A stretch of DNA of 64,000 nt from an uncultured Christensenella sp. (GTDB taxonomy: Bacteria; Bacillota; Clostridia; Christensenellales; Borkfalkiaceae): the NCBI GenBank assembly GCA_910585685.1, contig CAJUEO010000008.1, positions 20,469-84,468 on the forward strand, in the 5' to 3' direction. This document shows, in pieces, positions 45,924 through 54,182 of the stretch; the stretch's first letter is position 1; each line of letters opens with the position of its first letter. Below the pieces are notes generated by a model that had not been told where the DNA came from, did not search any database, and saw only the letters and a list, made by a program, of their open reading frames with translations. A program made the translations under genes and the position numbers.

Positions 45924-46529
45924 ATGAATTTTAATGAGTTTTTTTGGCTGAGAGAACCCAAAAGTTATAAATTGGATAACGGTTTGCTTGAAGTTGTTAC
46001 AAATCCCAATACCGATTTATGGCAGAGAACTTATTATCAGTTTTGTAACGATAATGCACCGATGTTTCTTATCGAAACAGATGCAAAGTTTTTTAGTTTT
46101 ACGGTGAAAACAAATTTTTCGGATAGCAAAGTTAGGTTTGACCAATGCGGTATTGTAGTTTATTTAGACGCAGAAAATTGGCTCAAGGGTTCGGTTGAAT
46201 ACGAAAATGAAAAATTTCAGCATCTGGGCAGCGTGGTAACAAACGGTGGATATTCAGATTGGGCAACCACTGAAATTTCTCCGCAATTAAAAACTATGTG
46301 GTATAGGCTTAGCAGGCGTAATGACGATTTTTGTATAGAATGTTCGTTTGACGGGAAAGAATTTGCACAAATGCGAATTTGTCATTTGCAAAAAGCTTTG
46401 GGAAAAATTAAGTTCGGCGTATATGCGTGTTCTCCTGAAAACTCGTCGTTTAAAGCAAAGTTTAGTAATTTTTCCATTACGGACTGCATGTGGAAAGCTC
46501 ACGACGGACAAAAGCCTGATGAGCAATAA
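45924..46529 (+). CDS. DUF1349 concanavalin-like domain protein
   Basis: A 201-residue protein of the DUF1349 family, a jelly-roll fold related to glycan-binding and glycosidase-associated domains. Characteristic stretches are D-L-W-Q-R-T-Y-Y, F-D-Q-C-G-I-V-V-Y-L-D-A-E-N-W-L-K-G-S-V-E-Y, S-D-W-A-T-T and F-G-V-Y-A-C-S-P. No signal peptide is present, so it is cytoplasmic. It may bind or process a sugar derivative. It sits alone between two terminators, with an AAAGGT site before the ATG. Confidence 0.88.
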   Translation: MNFNEFFWLREPKSYKLDNGLLEVVTNPNTDLWQRTYYQFCNDNAPMFLIETDAKFFSFTVKTNFSDSKVRFDQCGIVVYLDAENWLKGSVEYENEKFQHLGSVVTNGGYSDWATTEISPQLKTMWYRLSRRNDDFCIECSFDGKEFAQMRICHLQKALGKIKFGVYACSPENSSFKAKFSNFSITDCMWKAHDGQKPDEQ

Positions 46530-46550
46530 AAATTATATTGATATATATGT

Positions 46551-46581
46551 AAAGAACCTCTTGTCGGGGGTTCTTTTTTTT
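46551..46581 (+). terminator. Terminator before the spoIIIA operon
   Basis: Arms 46552-46560 and 46567-46575 with a run of T, separating the DUF1349 gene from spoIIIAA. Confidence 0.85.
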
Positions 46582-46604
46582 TGTGCGTTCAAATACATTA
46601 AAGT

Positions 46605-47507
46605 ATGGGTTTGTCCTTTTTGCCGGAAAACGTTAAACTTGCGCTTTCGCATTTAAACTTGAATTTTTTATCTGAAATACGCCTTCGTCGCGGACAACCT
46701 GTAATTATTGAGTACAGAGGGCAGTATAAGTATCTTGGCAATATGGGGCTTGCTTCAACCGAAAGCGACAGGGTTTTTGCAGAGGATATTGCAAGCGTAC
46801 TTAATTGCGCAACGGGCGGCTGTATATACGGCTATACCGAGCAGATGAAAAGCGGCTTTATTACCGTTGAGCACGGGGTAAGGATAGGTATTGCAGGGGA
46901 ATACGTTACCGAAAACGGTGCGGTAAACACAGTAAAAAACATAACTTCTCTCAACATAAGGGTGCCGCACGACATTGCAGGCTGTTCGGATTTCATTTTT
47001 AAAGCCCTGTTTTGCAGTGGACTGTATTCTACGCTTATCTATTCAAAGCCCGGATTCGGCAAAACTACAATGCTCAGAGATATTGCTCGCACGCTTTCAA
47101 AGCAATGCGGACAAAATATTCTTATTTTTGACGAGCGCGGAGAAATTGCGGCAATGGACTGCTTTGGTGACGGCTTTGATTTGGGTGCAGTAGACGTCAT
47201 ACGTTCGCATAACAAACTTTCGGCAATTCAAAGCGCGATACGGGCAATGAAGCCCGACGTGATAATTACCGACGAGCTTTACGGTGAAAACGATGATAAA
47301 GCGGTAAAGTATGCGGTAGATTGCGGTATCACTGTAATTGCTTCGTCGCATATAACCGACAAACACCGCCTGAAAGCAATGCCTTTTGAATACTTTGTCG
47401 AGCTTAAAAGGCTTAACGGACAAATGGAAATCTATGATAAAAATTTTAATTCTTATAGCATTAGTAGTCTTAATAACGCTTGTGGGAGTGTTTTTGTCGG
47501 CAAATAA
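46605..47507 (+). CDS. spoIIIAA: SpoIIIAA, sporulation channel ATPase
   Basis: A 300-residue secretion-ATPase-like protein that works on the mother-cell side of the forespore channel. The P-loop is S-K-P-G-F-G-K-T-T (near residue 150) and Walker B is I-L-I-F-D-E-R-G-E-I. An N-terminal domain carries I-R-L-R-R-G-Q-P. The ATG follows a sequence resembling a sigma-E -10 element (AATACATT, 46592-46599), without a ribosome site; the usual mother-cell control fits, but the -35 is not clear. The last 25 residues overlap the spoIIIAB gene for 74 nt, a long overlap. Confidence 0.94.
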   Translation: MGLSFLPENVKLALSHLNLNFLSEIRLRRGQPVIIEYRGQYKYLGNMGLASTESDRVFAEDIASVLNCATGGCIYGYTEQMKSGFITVEHGVRIGIAGEYVTENGAVNTVKNITSLNIRVPHDIAGCSDFIFKALFCSGLYSTLIYSKPGFGKTTMLRDIARTLSKQCGQNILIFDERGEIAAMDCFGDGFDLGAVDVIRSHNKLSAIQSAIRAMKPDVIITDELYGENDDKAVKYAVDCGITVIASSHITDKHRLKAMPFEYFVELKRLNGQMEIYDKNFNSYSISSLNNACGSVFVGK

Positions 47508-47859
47508 AAAGAAGAGAATGCAGGTATTTGCCGAGCTTTACGAGTTTAACGAGCAACTCATTTTAAACCTTAAATTTGCCAGAAACCCCATTTCAAAGGT
47601 TGCCGAGCCATTTACCTATATAGCGGAAATTATGAACGGTAAATGCGTTTTGGACGGAAAAGACGGTGAATTTATATCGGAATATACCGTAAATCTCGGT
47701 AAAAGCGACCCACTTTCGCAGATAGACTATTTAAACGGCAGAAAACAGTCGCTGACAAAATACAGGGACGAGAGCGCAAGCGATTATAAGAGGTACAGTT
47801 CGCTGTACGTTAAAATATTTTTTATGATAGGCGTTTTGGCGGCGGTGCTGCTTGCGTAG
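47434..47859 (+). CDS. spoIIIAB: SpoIIIAB, engulfment-stage membrane protein
   Basis: A 141-residue protein. The start M-I-K-I-L-I-L-I-A-L-V-V at 47434 gives an N-terminal helix, a helical cytoplasmic domain, and a C-terminal helix (F-F-M-I-G-V-L-A-A-V-L-L-A). It resembles the T2SF-like fold of SpoIIIAB but is shorter than the roughly 170 residues of Bacillus. A start at 47386 would add 16 polar residues before the helix and is less likely. Confidence 0.87.
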   Translation: MIKILILIALVVLITLVGVFLSANKKKRMQVFAELYEFNEQLILNLKFARNPISKVAEPFTYIAEIMNGKCVLDGKDGEFISEYTVNLGKSDPLSQIDYLNGRKQSLTKYRDESASDYKRYSSLYVKIFFMIGVLAAVLLA

Positions 47860-47874
47860 TTGAGTTGTTGACAT

Positions 47875-48072
47875 ATGGATATTAGCATAATATTTAAAAT
47901 TGCCGCTATAGGCATTATAATCACTATTATTTGTCAGGTTTTAAAAAAATCCGACAGGGACGATATAGCCACGCTTGTTAGTTTGGTGGGGCTTATAATA
48001 GTTTTGACGGTAGTAATTACAATGATTGCCGACTTGTTTTCGCAGATAAGACAGCTTTTTGATATGTTCTGA
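47875..48072 (+). CDS. spoIIIAC: SpoIIIAC, small membrane channel subunit
   Basis: A 65-residue protein with two hydrophobic helices separated by K-K-S-D-R-D-D-I-A-T, the normal size and pattern for SpoIIIAC. Its stop overlaps the start of spoIIIAD (TGATG). Confidence 0.92.
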   Translation: MDISIIFKIAAIGIIITIICQVLKKSDRDDIATLVSLVGLIIVLTVVITMIADLFSQIRQLFDMF

Positions 48073-48464
48073 TGTATGTTTTTCGTCTTTGCTGTATCGC
48101 AATAATAACTGCGGTCAGCGCATTTATTTTAAAAAGTCATAAATCCGAACTCGTTCCCCTATGCCTTACGGCAGGCGGAATTATAATATTTCTCTATGCT
48201 TTTGACTATTTAACTCAAAGCGTCGAGTTTATTAAAAAATTTACTCAGGGTACGGGCATAGATAATGAAATTATCCGCACGATTTTTAAAATTATGGGGA
48301 TAGGGTTTATGGTAGAGCTTACGGCAAGTTCGGTTAAGGAGTTAGGGTTCGACGGAGTGGCGGACAAGTTGGTGTTATGCGGAAAAATAATCTTATTCGT
48401 AGTTTCAATTCCCATTCTTTCAAGCACTTACAATATAATCGTTTCGCTGATAAATCTTGTTTAA
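48072..48464 (+). CDS. spoIIIAD: SpoIIIAD, membrane channel subunit
   Basis: A 130-residue polytopic protein. Its helices resemble a duplicated SpoIIIAC, with the conserved M-G-I-G-F-M-V-E-L-T-A-S-S-V-K-E-L-G segment in the middle and K-L-V-L-C-G-K-I near the end. It probably forms the mother-cell membrane part of the channel with SpoIIIAC and SpoIIIAE. Confidence 0.92.
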   Translation: MYVFRLCCIAIITAVSAFILKSHKSELVPLCLTAGGIIIFLYAFDYLTQSVEFIKKFTQGTGIDNEIIRTIFKIMGIGFMVELTASSVKELGFDGVADKLVLCGKIILFVVSIPILSSTYNIIVSLINLV

Positions 48465-49651
48465 GAAAACTTGTAATTATTTTCTTTTTGCTTGTAATAG
48501 TCATTTTGGTTGCGTTTTGCGGAATAACCGCAGCCGCCGAAAACGAAGAGGAAAAGGACGGAAAAGATGAGATATACGACAATATTTCAACTCTTTTGGA
48601 GGGGCTTGACCTATCCGAGCTTCAAAAATATCTCGACGAAAACGGGGACAGCTATCTTTTAAATTTCGGGTCTACCGCAAAAGACATTGTCGAGTATCTG
48701 ATAGAGGGCAACCTGACTACCGACTACAACGGATATTTAAACGAGCTTTTTTCAATTATATTTAAAAATGTAATAGCTCTGATACCGGCATTTGCCGCCG
48801 TTACCGCATTGGGGCTGCTTTCCGCCGTTATGACTGCCGCAGAGGGCAGTATAATAGGTAAATCCACCTCAAAAATAGTGCATTTGGCGTGCTATTCGTT
48901 GATTATTCTTATAGTTGCTTCGATGCTTGTAAAAATAGTCGGCGGATGTACGGAATGTATCCTGAATATCAAGCGGCAGATTGAAATAATTACGCCAATT
49001 CTCGCAACGCTTACCGTGCTTACGGGCGGCACAAGTTCGGCGGCAATATATCAACCTTCGGCAATATTTCTGTCCGGCGGCGCAGTCGAGATAGTAAGTA
49101 ACTTTATTTTTCCTGCCACAATAGGCGTTGTCGTAATGAATTTTATGTCGCACTTGAATAGCCAAATGTCGTTTTCGGGTGTTACGGCGCTTATAAAAAG
49201 TATAATGAAGTGGGCTATCGGTATAACCGTAACCGTGTTCAGTATCTTCATTACTTCGCAAAGTTCGGCGTCTTCTCTGTTTGACGGAATAATTTTCAAG
49301 GCAACAAAATATTTTGTAAGCAATTCCGTGCCTATTGTCGGAAATTTTCTTTCAAGCGGCTTTGATATGCTGTCGTCTGCCGGATTGCTCATAAAAAGCT
49401 CGGTCGGCATCTGTGGCATTATTTTGCTGCTGTTTGAAATAATACAGCCGATAATTCTACTTGTTTCTTTCTCTATAATACTGAAAATAGTGGGCGCTAT
49501 AGTTCAACCGATAGGGGAAAATTCGCTGTTCGGGCTGCTTTCCGACCTTTCGAAAGACATTGAATATTTTATTGCCGGATTATTGACCGTAGCGTTTATG
49601 TATGCGCTTGTAATAATGTTGATAATCAACTCGGCTAACAGTTTTGTATGA
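48377..49651 (+). CDS. spoIIIAE: SpoIIIAE, multi-pass channel protein
   Basis: A 424-residue membrane protein. An N-terminal hydrophobic signal (about residues 31-52) precedes an extracellular domain starting E-N-E-E-E-K-D. Six to eight helices follow, with G-G-T-S-S-A-A-I-Y-Q-P near residue 217. The first ATG (48377) overlaps spoIIIAD by 88 nt and gives an unusually long basic segment before the signal; no later ATG precedes the signal, so the start is uncertain. It ends four bases into spoIIIAF. Confidence 0.9.
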   Translation: MRKNNLIRSFNSHSFKHLQYNRFADKSCLRKLVIIFFLLVIVILVAFCGITAAAENEEEKDGKDEIYDNISTLLEGLDLSELQKYLDENGDSYLLNFGSTAKDIVEYLIEGNLTTDYNGYLNELFSIIFKNVIALIPAFAAVTALGLLSAVMTAAEGSIIGKSTSKIVHLACYSLIILIVASMLVKIVGGCTECILNIKRQIEIITPILATLTVLTGGTSSAAIYQPSAIFLSGGAVEIVSNFIFPATIGVVVMNFMSHLNSQMSFSGVTALIKSIMKWAIGITVTVFSIFITSQSSASSLFDGIIFKATKYFVSNSVPIVGNFLSSGFDMLSSAGLLIKSSVGICGIILLLFEIIQPIILLVSFSIILKIVGAIVQPIGENSLFGLLSDLSKDIEYFIAGLLTVAFMYALVIMLIINSANSFV

Positions 49652-50082
49652 AGATTTATCTATTGACTGCCGCCGGAGTTATTTTTATTTCGGTTATAGT
49701 TTCGCTTTTAATCCCCGAGGGTAAACTAAATAAAACGGTAACTTTTATAATGCGGCTTATTTGTATTTTAGTGCTGATAAAGCCCATTACGGGAATTTTC
49801 GGAATAAAAAACGAACAGCCCGTAAGCGATTTTATCGACTACGGGTATGTTGAAACGGCATATTCGGAAAACCAAAGTGCGCAGCTTGAAAAACTTCTTT
49901 TAAAGGAGTTTGAAGTAGAAACTGATTGCGTTGTAAATATTTGTTATGAAAACGGAGAATTTAAGGCAAAAAGCGTGGAAGTGGGGCTTGAAAAAAATAA
50001 TGAGAAATTATTTAAAGAAATTTACTCATATTTGAGTGATTGCGGCTATATAAATATAACAGTATATGCGCAAAGTACTTAA
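49648..50082 (+). CDS. spoIIIAF: SpoIIIAF, channel-associated membrane protein
   Basis: A 144-residue protein with two N-terminal helices and a ring-building-type domain from about residue 60 (A-Q-L-E-K-L-L-L-K-E-F-E-V-E). Shorter than the Bacillus protein of about 206 residues. Starts by ATGA overlap with spoIIIAE and overlaps spoIIIAG by 17 nt. Confidence 0.85.
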   Translation: MKIYLLTAAGVIFISVIVSLLIPEGKLNKTVTFIMRLICILVLIKPITGIFGIKNEQPVSDFIDYGYVETAYSENQSAQLEKLLLKEFEVETDCVVNICYENGEFKAKSVEVGLEKNNEKLFKEIYSYLSDCGYINITVYAQST

Positions 50083-50425
50083 TTTTGTGAACGACAACAA
50101 AAAAATAATAATAGTCGTAATACTTATCATTATACTTGTCGGAACTATATATTTTATAAATAGTTACGGCGCAAAGGATAAAAGTGTTTCAAACGTGCAG
50201 GATAAAAGTGCGACCGAAATCAAACTTACCGGTATTTTAAGCTCAATAGACGGAGTGGGAAGTACCGACGTTATGATTACGGAGAACAATGACGGAATAC
50301 AGGGCGTAATAATCGTTTGTGAAGGCGCGAACAATATTATGACCAGAAATGTAATTTTAAACGCCGTGTCGACGGCTTTAAATATCGACAAAAAATTAAT
50401 AGCAATATATTCAATGAATAATTAA
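50066..50425 (+). CDS. spoIIIAG: SpoIIIAG, ring-forming channel protein (short form)
   Basis: A 119-residue protein with one helix (about residues 13-31) and an extracellular ring-building domain (I-K-L-T-G-I-L-S-S-I-D-G-V-G-S-T-D-V-M-I, then G-V-I-I-V-C-E-G-A). Bacillus SpoIIIAG has about 229 residues and an extra beta-triangle insert. This one is the bare core, which would make a simpler ring. Confidence 0.88.
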   Translation: MRKVLNFVNDNKKIIIVVILIIILVGTIYFINSYGAKDKSVSNVQDKSATEIKLTGILSSIDGVGSTDVMITENNDGIQGVIIVCEGANNIMTRNVILNAVSTALNIDKKLIAIYSMNN

Positions 50426-50435
50426 GGAGAATATT

Positions 50436-50924
50436 ATGTCAAAAAAGAAAAAAATCATCATTATGTCCTCACTCGTATTTTTACTTGCGCTTACCGCCGT
50501 ATTGAACGTGCTTCTTGCGACAAACGTAATTGCTTCGGGCGATTCAAACGCTATAACCACGTCCAACTACTTTACAACCTTCCGCACGGAAAGAACTACC
50601 ACGAGAAGCGAAGAGCTTTTGCAGCTTGACAGTGTGCTCGCACTCTATGAAGAGGACAGCGAAAAGTATCAGGAAGCCGTTGACCTCAAACTCAAAATAG
50701 TTGCAATGATGGAAAGAGAGCTTCTTTTGGAAACGCTTATCAAGTCGCGCGGTTTCTCGGACGCGGTTGTATCCATTGGTATGGAGTCTGAAAACGTAAA
50801 TGTATTTATCAATTCTAACGAACTTGATTACAATACCGCTCTTTCAATCTATACTATTTTAAAAGATGAAGCAAGCGTAGCTCCTGGAAATATAATAATT
50901 TTGCCTGTTTATTCGCAAGTTTGA
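50436..50924 (+). CDS. spoIIIAH: SpoIIIAH, forespore-interacting channel protein
   Basis: A 162-residue protein with an N-terminal helix (about residues 8-30) and a YscJ/FliF-like domain (L-L-L-E-T-L-I-K-S-R-G-F-S-D-A-V-V-S-I). In Bacillus this domain binds forespore SpoIIQ. The chain is shorter than the 218 residues of Bacillus, mainly in the linker. AAGGAG precedes the ATG. It is the last gene of the operon; no SpoIIQ gene is seen in the window. Confidence 0.9.
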   Translation: MSKKKKIIIMSSLVFLLALTAVLNVLLATNVIASGDSNAITTSNYFTTFRTERTTTRSEELLQLDSVLALYEEDSEKYQEAVDLKLKIVAMMERELLLETLIKSRGFSDAVVSIGMESENVNVFINSNELDYNTALSIYTILKDEASVAPGNIIILPVYSQV

Positions 50925-50934
50925 TAAAGTATAG

Positions 50935-50963
50935 TTGCAAATTTTTTAATAGTGTGTTATACT
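50935..50963 (+). promoter_or_regulatory. Promoter of the Asp23-type gene
   Basis: TTGCAA (50935-50940), 17-nt spacer, TATACT (50958-50963). The leader of about 45 nt ends in AAGGAG. Confidence 0.75.
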
Positions 50964-51017
50964 AATATAAACTAAGATATATTTTGCATATACTGCGTCT
51001 TAGTCAAGGAGAAAAGT

Positions 51018-51350
51018 ATGGCACATATCAGACACGACCCTACTTCTACTCAAAAGGGTAAAATAACTTATAATTCCGGCATAGTAAGCGGAATAGTTGC
51101 GCTTGCAATAAGCGAGGTTGAGGGAGTAAGCCTTTTGACAAACAAGAATAAAGGCATTAAACTCAACTTTGAAAAGCAAGGCATTTCTGCGGATATAAGT
51201 GTTAAGGTGGACAGTAACAGCGCGGTTTCTTCGCTTGCGTTCAAAATACAGCAGTCCATAAAACACAACGTCGAGTCTATGACTAACTATAAAGTTACAA
51301 AGGTTGACGTTCACGTTCAGGACGTAAACTTCAGCGACTCAACAATATAA
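51018..51350 (+). CDS. Asp23/Gls24 envelope stress protein
   Basis: A 110-residue protein of the Asp23/Gls24 (YqhY-like) family. The motif G-K-I-T-Y-N-S-G-I-V-S-G-I-V-A-L-A-I-S-E-V-E-G-V is followed by a basic patch, D-I-S-V-K-V-D-S and I-K-H-N-V-E-S-M-T. YqhY relatives lie next to nusB in many Firmicutes and influence acetyl-CoA carboxylase or cell-envelope homeostasis. It has its own promoter and terminator. Confidence 0.92.
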   Translation: MAHIRHDPTSTQKGKITYNSGIVSGIVALAISEVEGVSLLTNKNKGIKLNFEKQGISADISVKVDSNSAVSSLAFKIQQSIKHNVESMTNYKVTKVDVHVQDVNFSDSTI

Positions 51351-51354
51351 CCTA

Positions 51355-51392
51355 AAAAATATTCCCTTATTGCGATAAGGGAATATTTGTAT
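51355..51392 (+). terminator. Terminator between the Asp23-type gene and nusB
   Basis: A 14-bp stem (about 51357-51370 with 51375-51388) with a 4-nt loop. The A and T runs are part of the stem. Confidence 0.8.
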
Positions 51393-51426
51393 ATACACCA
51401 TTTAGTCGGGAGGACTTTGGCAACAT

Positions 51427-51816
51427 ATGAGAACTAAGGCAAGAGAGGTTGCGTTCGAGCTTGTTTTTGCTTCGCAATTCGGCGGAGCGGACAGCGGACT
51501 TAAAAGTGCGCTTTGCAAAAAAGAAAAGTTGACGCAGGACGATATTTCATATTGCGACAGGGTGCTGTCGCTCGTTAAGGAACACGACGCAGAGTTTTCC
51601 GCAGTGATAGACTCGCGTTCTTTGGCATTTCCCGAAGCGCGGCTTTTCCCTGCGGATAGAAGTATTTTATATGTCGCGCTTGCGGAAATACTCTATATGC
51701 CAGACATACCCAAAGCTGTTTCCGTCAACGAGGCGGCAAATATTGCTTCCAAATTCTCCTCCGAGAAGAGCGCAACTTTTGTATCGGGCATACTTTCCGA
51801 AGTTGAAAAGGGCTGA
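51427..51816 (+). CDS. nusB: Transcription antitermination factor NusB
   Basis: A 129-residue all-helical RNA-binding protein, part of the rRNA antitermination complex with NusE. The opening R-T-K-A-R-E-V-A-F-E-L-V-F, the middle L-F-P-A-D-R-S-I-L-Y-V-A-L-A-E-I-L-Y and the closing V-N-E-A-A-N-I-A-S-K-F-S-S-E-K-S-A-T-F-V-S-G-I-L are diagnostic. A GGGAGG site lies 13 nt before the ATG. folD begins 2 nt after its stop. Confidence 0.95.
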   Translation: MRTKAREVAFELVFASQFGGADSGLKSALCKKEKLTQDDISYCDRVLSLVKEHDAEFSAVIDSRSLAFPEARLFPADRSILYVALAEILYMPDIPKAVSVNEAANIASKFSSEKSATFVSGILSEVEKG

Positions 51817-51818
51817 AA

Positions 51819-52664
51819 ATGAGTATAATTATTGACGGAAAAGCTATTGCGGCGGAAATGCGCAAGGAAATTAAAGCCGAAGTCGAGCGGTTTGTTTCAG
51901 ATAAAGGCAGAAAAATTACTCTTGCTGTTGTTCTTGTGGGGGAAAATCCGGCTTCGCAAATTTATGTCAGAAACAAGATTAAAGCTTGTGAAGAAGTCGG
52001 AATTTCTTCAAAAGCAATATATCTCGGCGCAGACGTTACGCAAAGCGAACTTGAACTCAATATTAAAAATCTTGCCGATGACAAAAGCGTTGACGGCATA
52101 CTTGTTCAGTTGCCTTTGCCCGAACAAATCGATGAAAAAAGTATTTTGAAATTAATTCCTACAGCAAAGGACGTTGACGGCTTTTCCGAAGAAAATATTG
52201 GAAAGCTGTGTATGAATGAGGACTGTCTTGTCGCTTGCACGCCTAACGGCGTTATGCGTATGCTTGAAGCCTATGACGTGGAAATAAAGGGCAAGCGCGC
52301 CGTTGTGGTAGGCAGGTCGGATATAGTAGGCAAACCTATGGCAATGTTACTTTTAAACGCCGACGCAACCGTTACGGTTTGTCACAGCAAAACTACTAAT
52401 TTAAAAGAAGAGTGTAAAAACGCGGATATTTTGGTGTGCGCTATAGGCAAACCCAAATTTATAGGCGCGGATATGGTAAAGGACGGCGCCGTAGTAGTTG
52501 ACGTAGGCATCAACCGCGATGAAAACGGCAAGTTGTGTGGAGACGTGGATTTTGAAAGCGTGCATAAAAAATGCGCTTATATAACTCCCGTGCCGGGCGG
52601 TGTGGGACCTATGACAATTACAATGCTTATGTATAACACGTTAAAAGCGGCGTCAAGGAGATAA
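51819..52664 (+). CDS. folD: Bifunctional methylene-THF dehydrogenase/cyclohydrolase
   Basis: A 281-residue folate enzyme that interconverts 5,10-methylene-, methenyl- and 10-formyl-tetrahydrofolate. The catalytic Y-V-R-N-K (Y50, K54 region), D-G-I-L-V-Q-L-P-L-P, V-V-G-R-S-D-I-V-G-K-P and C-terminal T-P-V-P-G-G-V-G-P-M-T signatures are present. Length is normal. In most clostridia xseA and xseB follow; here ispA follows at once. Confidence 0.97.
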   Translation: MSIIIDGKAIAAEMRKEIKAEVERFVSDKGRKITLAVVLVGENPASQIYVRNKIKACEEVGISSKAIYLGADVTQSELELNIKNLADDKSVDGILVQLPLPEQIDEKSILKLIPTAKDVDGFSEENIGKLCMNEDCLVACTPNGVMRMLEAYDVEIKGKRAVVVGRSDIVGKPMAMLLLNADATVTVCHSKTTNLKEECKNADILVCAIGKPKFIGADMVKDGAVVVDVGINRDENGKLCGDVDFESVHKKCAYITPVPGGVGPMTITMLMYNTLKAASRR

Positions 52665-52666
52665 TT

Positions 52667-53542
52667 TTGGATTTTAACGAGAAATACAGCGGATATCTCA
52701 ATGAATTTAACCGAGCTTTAAACTCGTTTTGCGAGAATCTGAACTGCAAACCTGAAATACTTTGCGAAAGCTTGAAATACTCGCTCGCTTTGGGCGGAAA
52801 GCGCATACGCCCCGTACTTATGCTCGCTGTGGGAGATTTACTCGGCGTTGACAGGAGCAAGCTTATAAATTTTGCGCTTGCAGTTGAATTAATTCACACT
52901 TATTCGCTTATACACGACGATTTACCGTCCATGGACGATGATGACTATAGGCGCGGCAAGGCTTCAAATCACAAGGTTTTTGGGGAAGGTAACGCAATTT
53001 TGGCCGGTGACGGGCTTATGAATACTGCGTATTCCATTCTTTTTAAAGAATGCAGAAAAGGTGCAGAATACGTTTCCGCCTCCGAGTTTATATGTGATTG
53101 CGCAGGCATATACGGTATGATTGCCGGACAGTCAGCCGACTTGTTGCACGAAAACGACAGTATTCACAACGAAAACACCCTCAACTTCATTTATGAGAAT
53201 AAGACGGGTAAGTTGATTACCGCACCCGTCGTTGTTCCCAGCATTATTTGCGGCGGAAGATGTTTTTCGGAATTGAAGGCGTTTGGCAGGGATTTAGGAT
53301 ATTTATTTCAGGTTACCGACGATATTTTGGACGTTGAAGGCAGTTTTGACGACTTGGGTAAGAGTATAGGTAAAGATTTAAAAGAGGGCAAATATACTTC
53401 TGTCGAACTTTACGGACTTGACGGCAGTAAGCTTCGCGCAGACGTCGTTGCGGAACGTTGCAAGACCATTCTCGAGGGAATTGACGGTGACAGGGAGTTT
53501 TTGATTATGTTTGTCAATTACGTCCGAAACAGAAAGAAATAA
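52667..53542 (+). CDS. ispA: Polyprenyl synthase (farnesyl/geranyl diphosphate synthase)
   Basis: A 291-residue prenyltransferase that condenses IPP with allylic diphosphates. First Asp-rich motif is D-D-L-P-S-M-D-D-D-D; the second is D-D-I-L-D, followed by K-S-I-G-K-D. The start is TTG at 52667, with AAGGAG 6 nt before it. The folD gap is 2 nt. The product length class (C15 probably) follows the neighbouring dxs gene and family size. It is followed by the OLE RNA gene. Confidence 0.95.
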   Translation: MDFNEKYSGYLNEFNRALNSFCENLNCKPEILCESLKYSLALGGKRIRPVLMLAVGDLLGVDRSKLINFALAVELIHTYSLIHDDLPSMDDDDYRRGKASNHKVFGEGNAILAGDGLMNTAYSILFKECRKGAEYVSASEFICDCAGIYGMIAGQSADLLHENDSIHNENTLNFIYENKTGKLITAPVVVPSIICGGRCFSELKAFGRDLGYLFQVTDDILDVEGSFDDLGKSIGKDLKEGKYTSVELYGLDGSKLRADVVAERCKTILEGIDGDREFLIMFVNYVRNRKK

Positions 53543-53549
53543 AAAATTA

Positions 53550-53578
53550 TTGACAATGAAACAAAATTGTGCTAAAAT
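53550..53578 (+). promoter_or_regulatory. OLE RNA promoter
   Basis: TTGACA (53550-53555), 17-nt spacer, TAAAAT (53573-53578). The predicted start near 53585 is just before the 5' arm of the closing helix of the RNA. Confidence 0.85.
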
Positions 53579-53584
53579 AATTAT

Positions 53585-54148
53585 ATTGATATAGTGGTGC
53601 AGTATTCTAGTCAGTTGACAATAATACGAAGACGGGGGTAAAATACCGTTAAAGGGCATATCGATGAAGTTTCTGGTTTTTGCTTGCTTTGCCAAAAGTG
53701 GGTGATTGCTGGGAGTAAAGGAATATGGGAGCTAGGTAACGGCATACCGCAGCCCACCCCATTTTCCGTGGAGGTTCGGGATATTCGGTCTCGGATAAAA
53801 ACCTACTATCAGGCGAAAGCTTGGTATAGAGTAGCCTGCCTTGAGTGAAGACAGCGGATAATAGAACCACGGCAAATACCGTTCGGCCGGACGGGATTTA
53901 CCTATTGCTATTTGAAATTGTCGTTTGCAAAAGAGGATTAGATTATTGAAAATTGTCAAGGAAAGCTTCTAGACTGTCTTTATATTAGAGATTACGGTGT
54001 GGACTAAGTGGTGATTCGGTTATGCGAAAGCGTTCGGGCTTTTAAAAGGAAACTGCTTTTACGGCGACGGAGAGTAAGCCCCGAGGGAAATCCTACCGAA
54101 CCTAAGCCGCAAAGTTTATTTAATATAAACCACTATATTATTTTTTTA
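53585..54148 (+). ncRNA. ole: OLE RNA (ornate large RNA)
   Basis: A stretch of about 560 nt without a coding frame, much richer in GC than normal intergenic DNA here. It starts just after a consensus promoter. Its ends pair in a closing helix: 53589-53598 with 54129-54138 (10 bp), then a T run at 54141-54147. It lies exactly between ispA and dxs, next to a four-helix membrane protein gene. From established knowledge, OLE RNA of Bacillus halodurans and other Firmicutes has this size and genomic place and binds the membrane protein OapA. The RNA is associated with membranes and stress tolerance; its biochemical role is still unsettled. The call rests on position, size and partner, not on a covariance-model hit. 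Confidence 0.87.
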
Positions 54149-54150
54149 TT

Positions 54151-54178
54151 GCGCACTCAAAGTGCGTATTATTTTTAA
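54151..54178 (+). terminator. Second hairpin between OLE RNA and oapA
   Basis: A 6-bp stem (54152-54157 with 54161-54166), 3-nt loop, then a T-rich tract, 20 nt before the OapA start codon. With the closing helix of the RNA it makes a tandem terminator-like region. Confidence 0.55.
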
Positions 54179-54182
54179 AATT

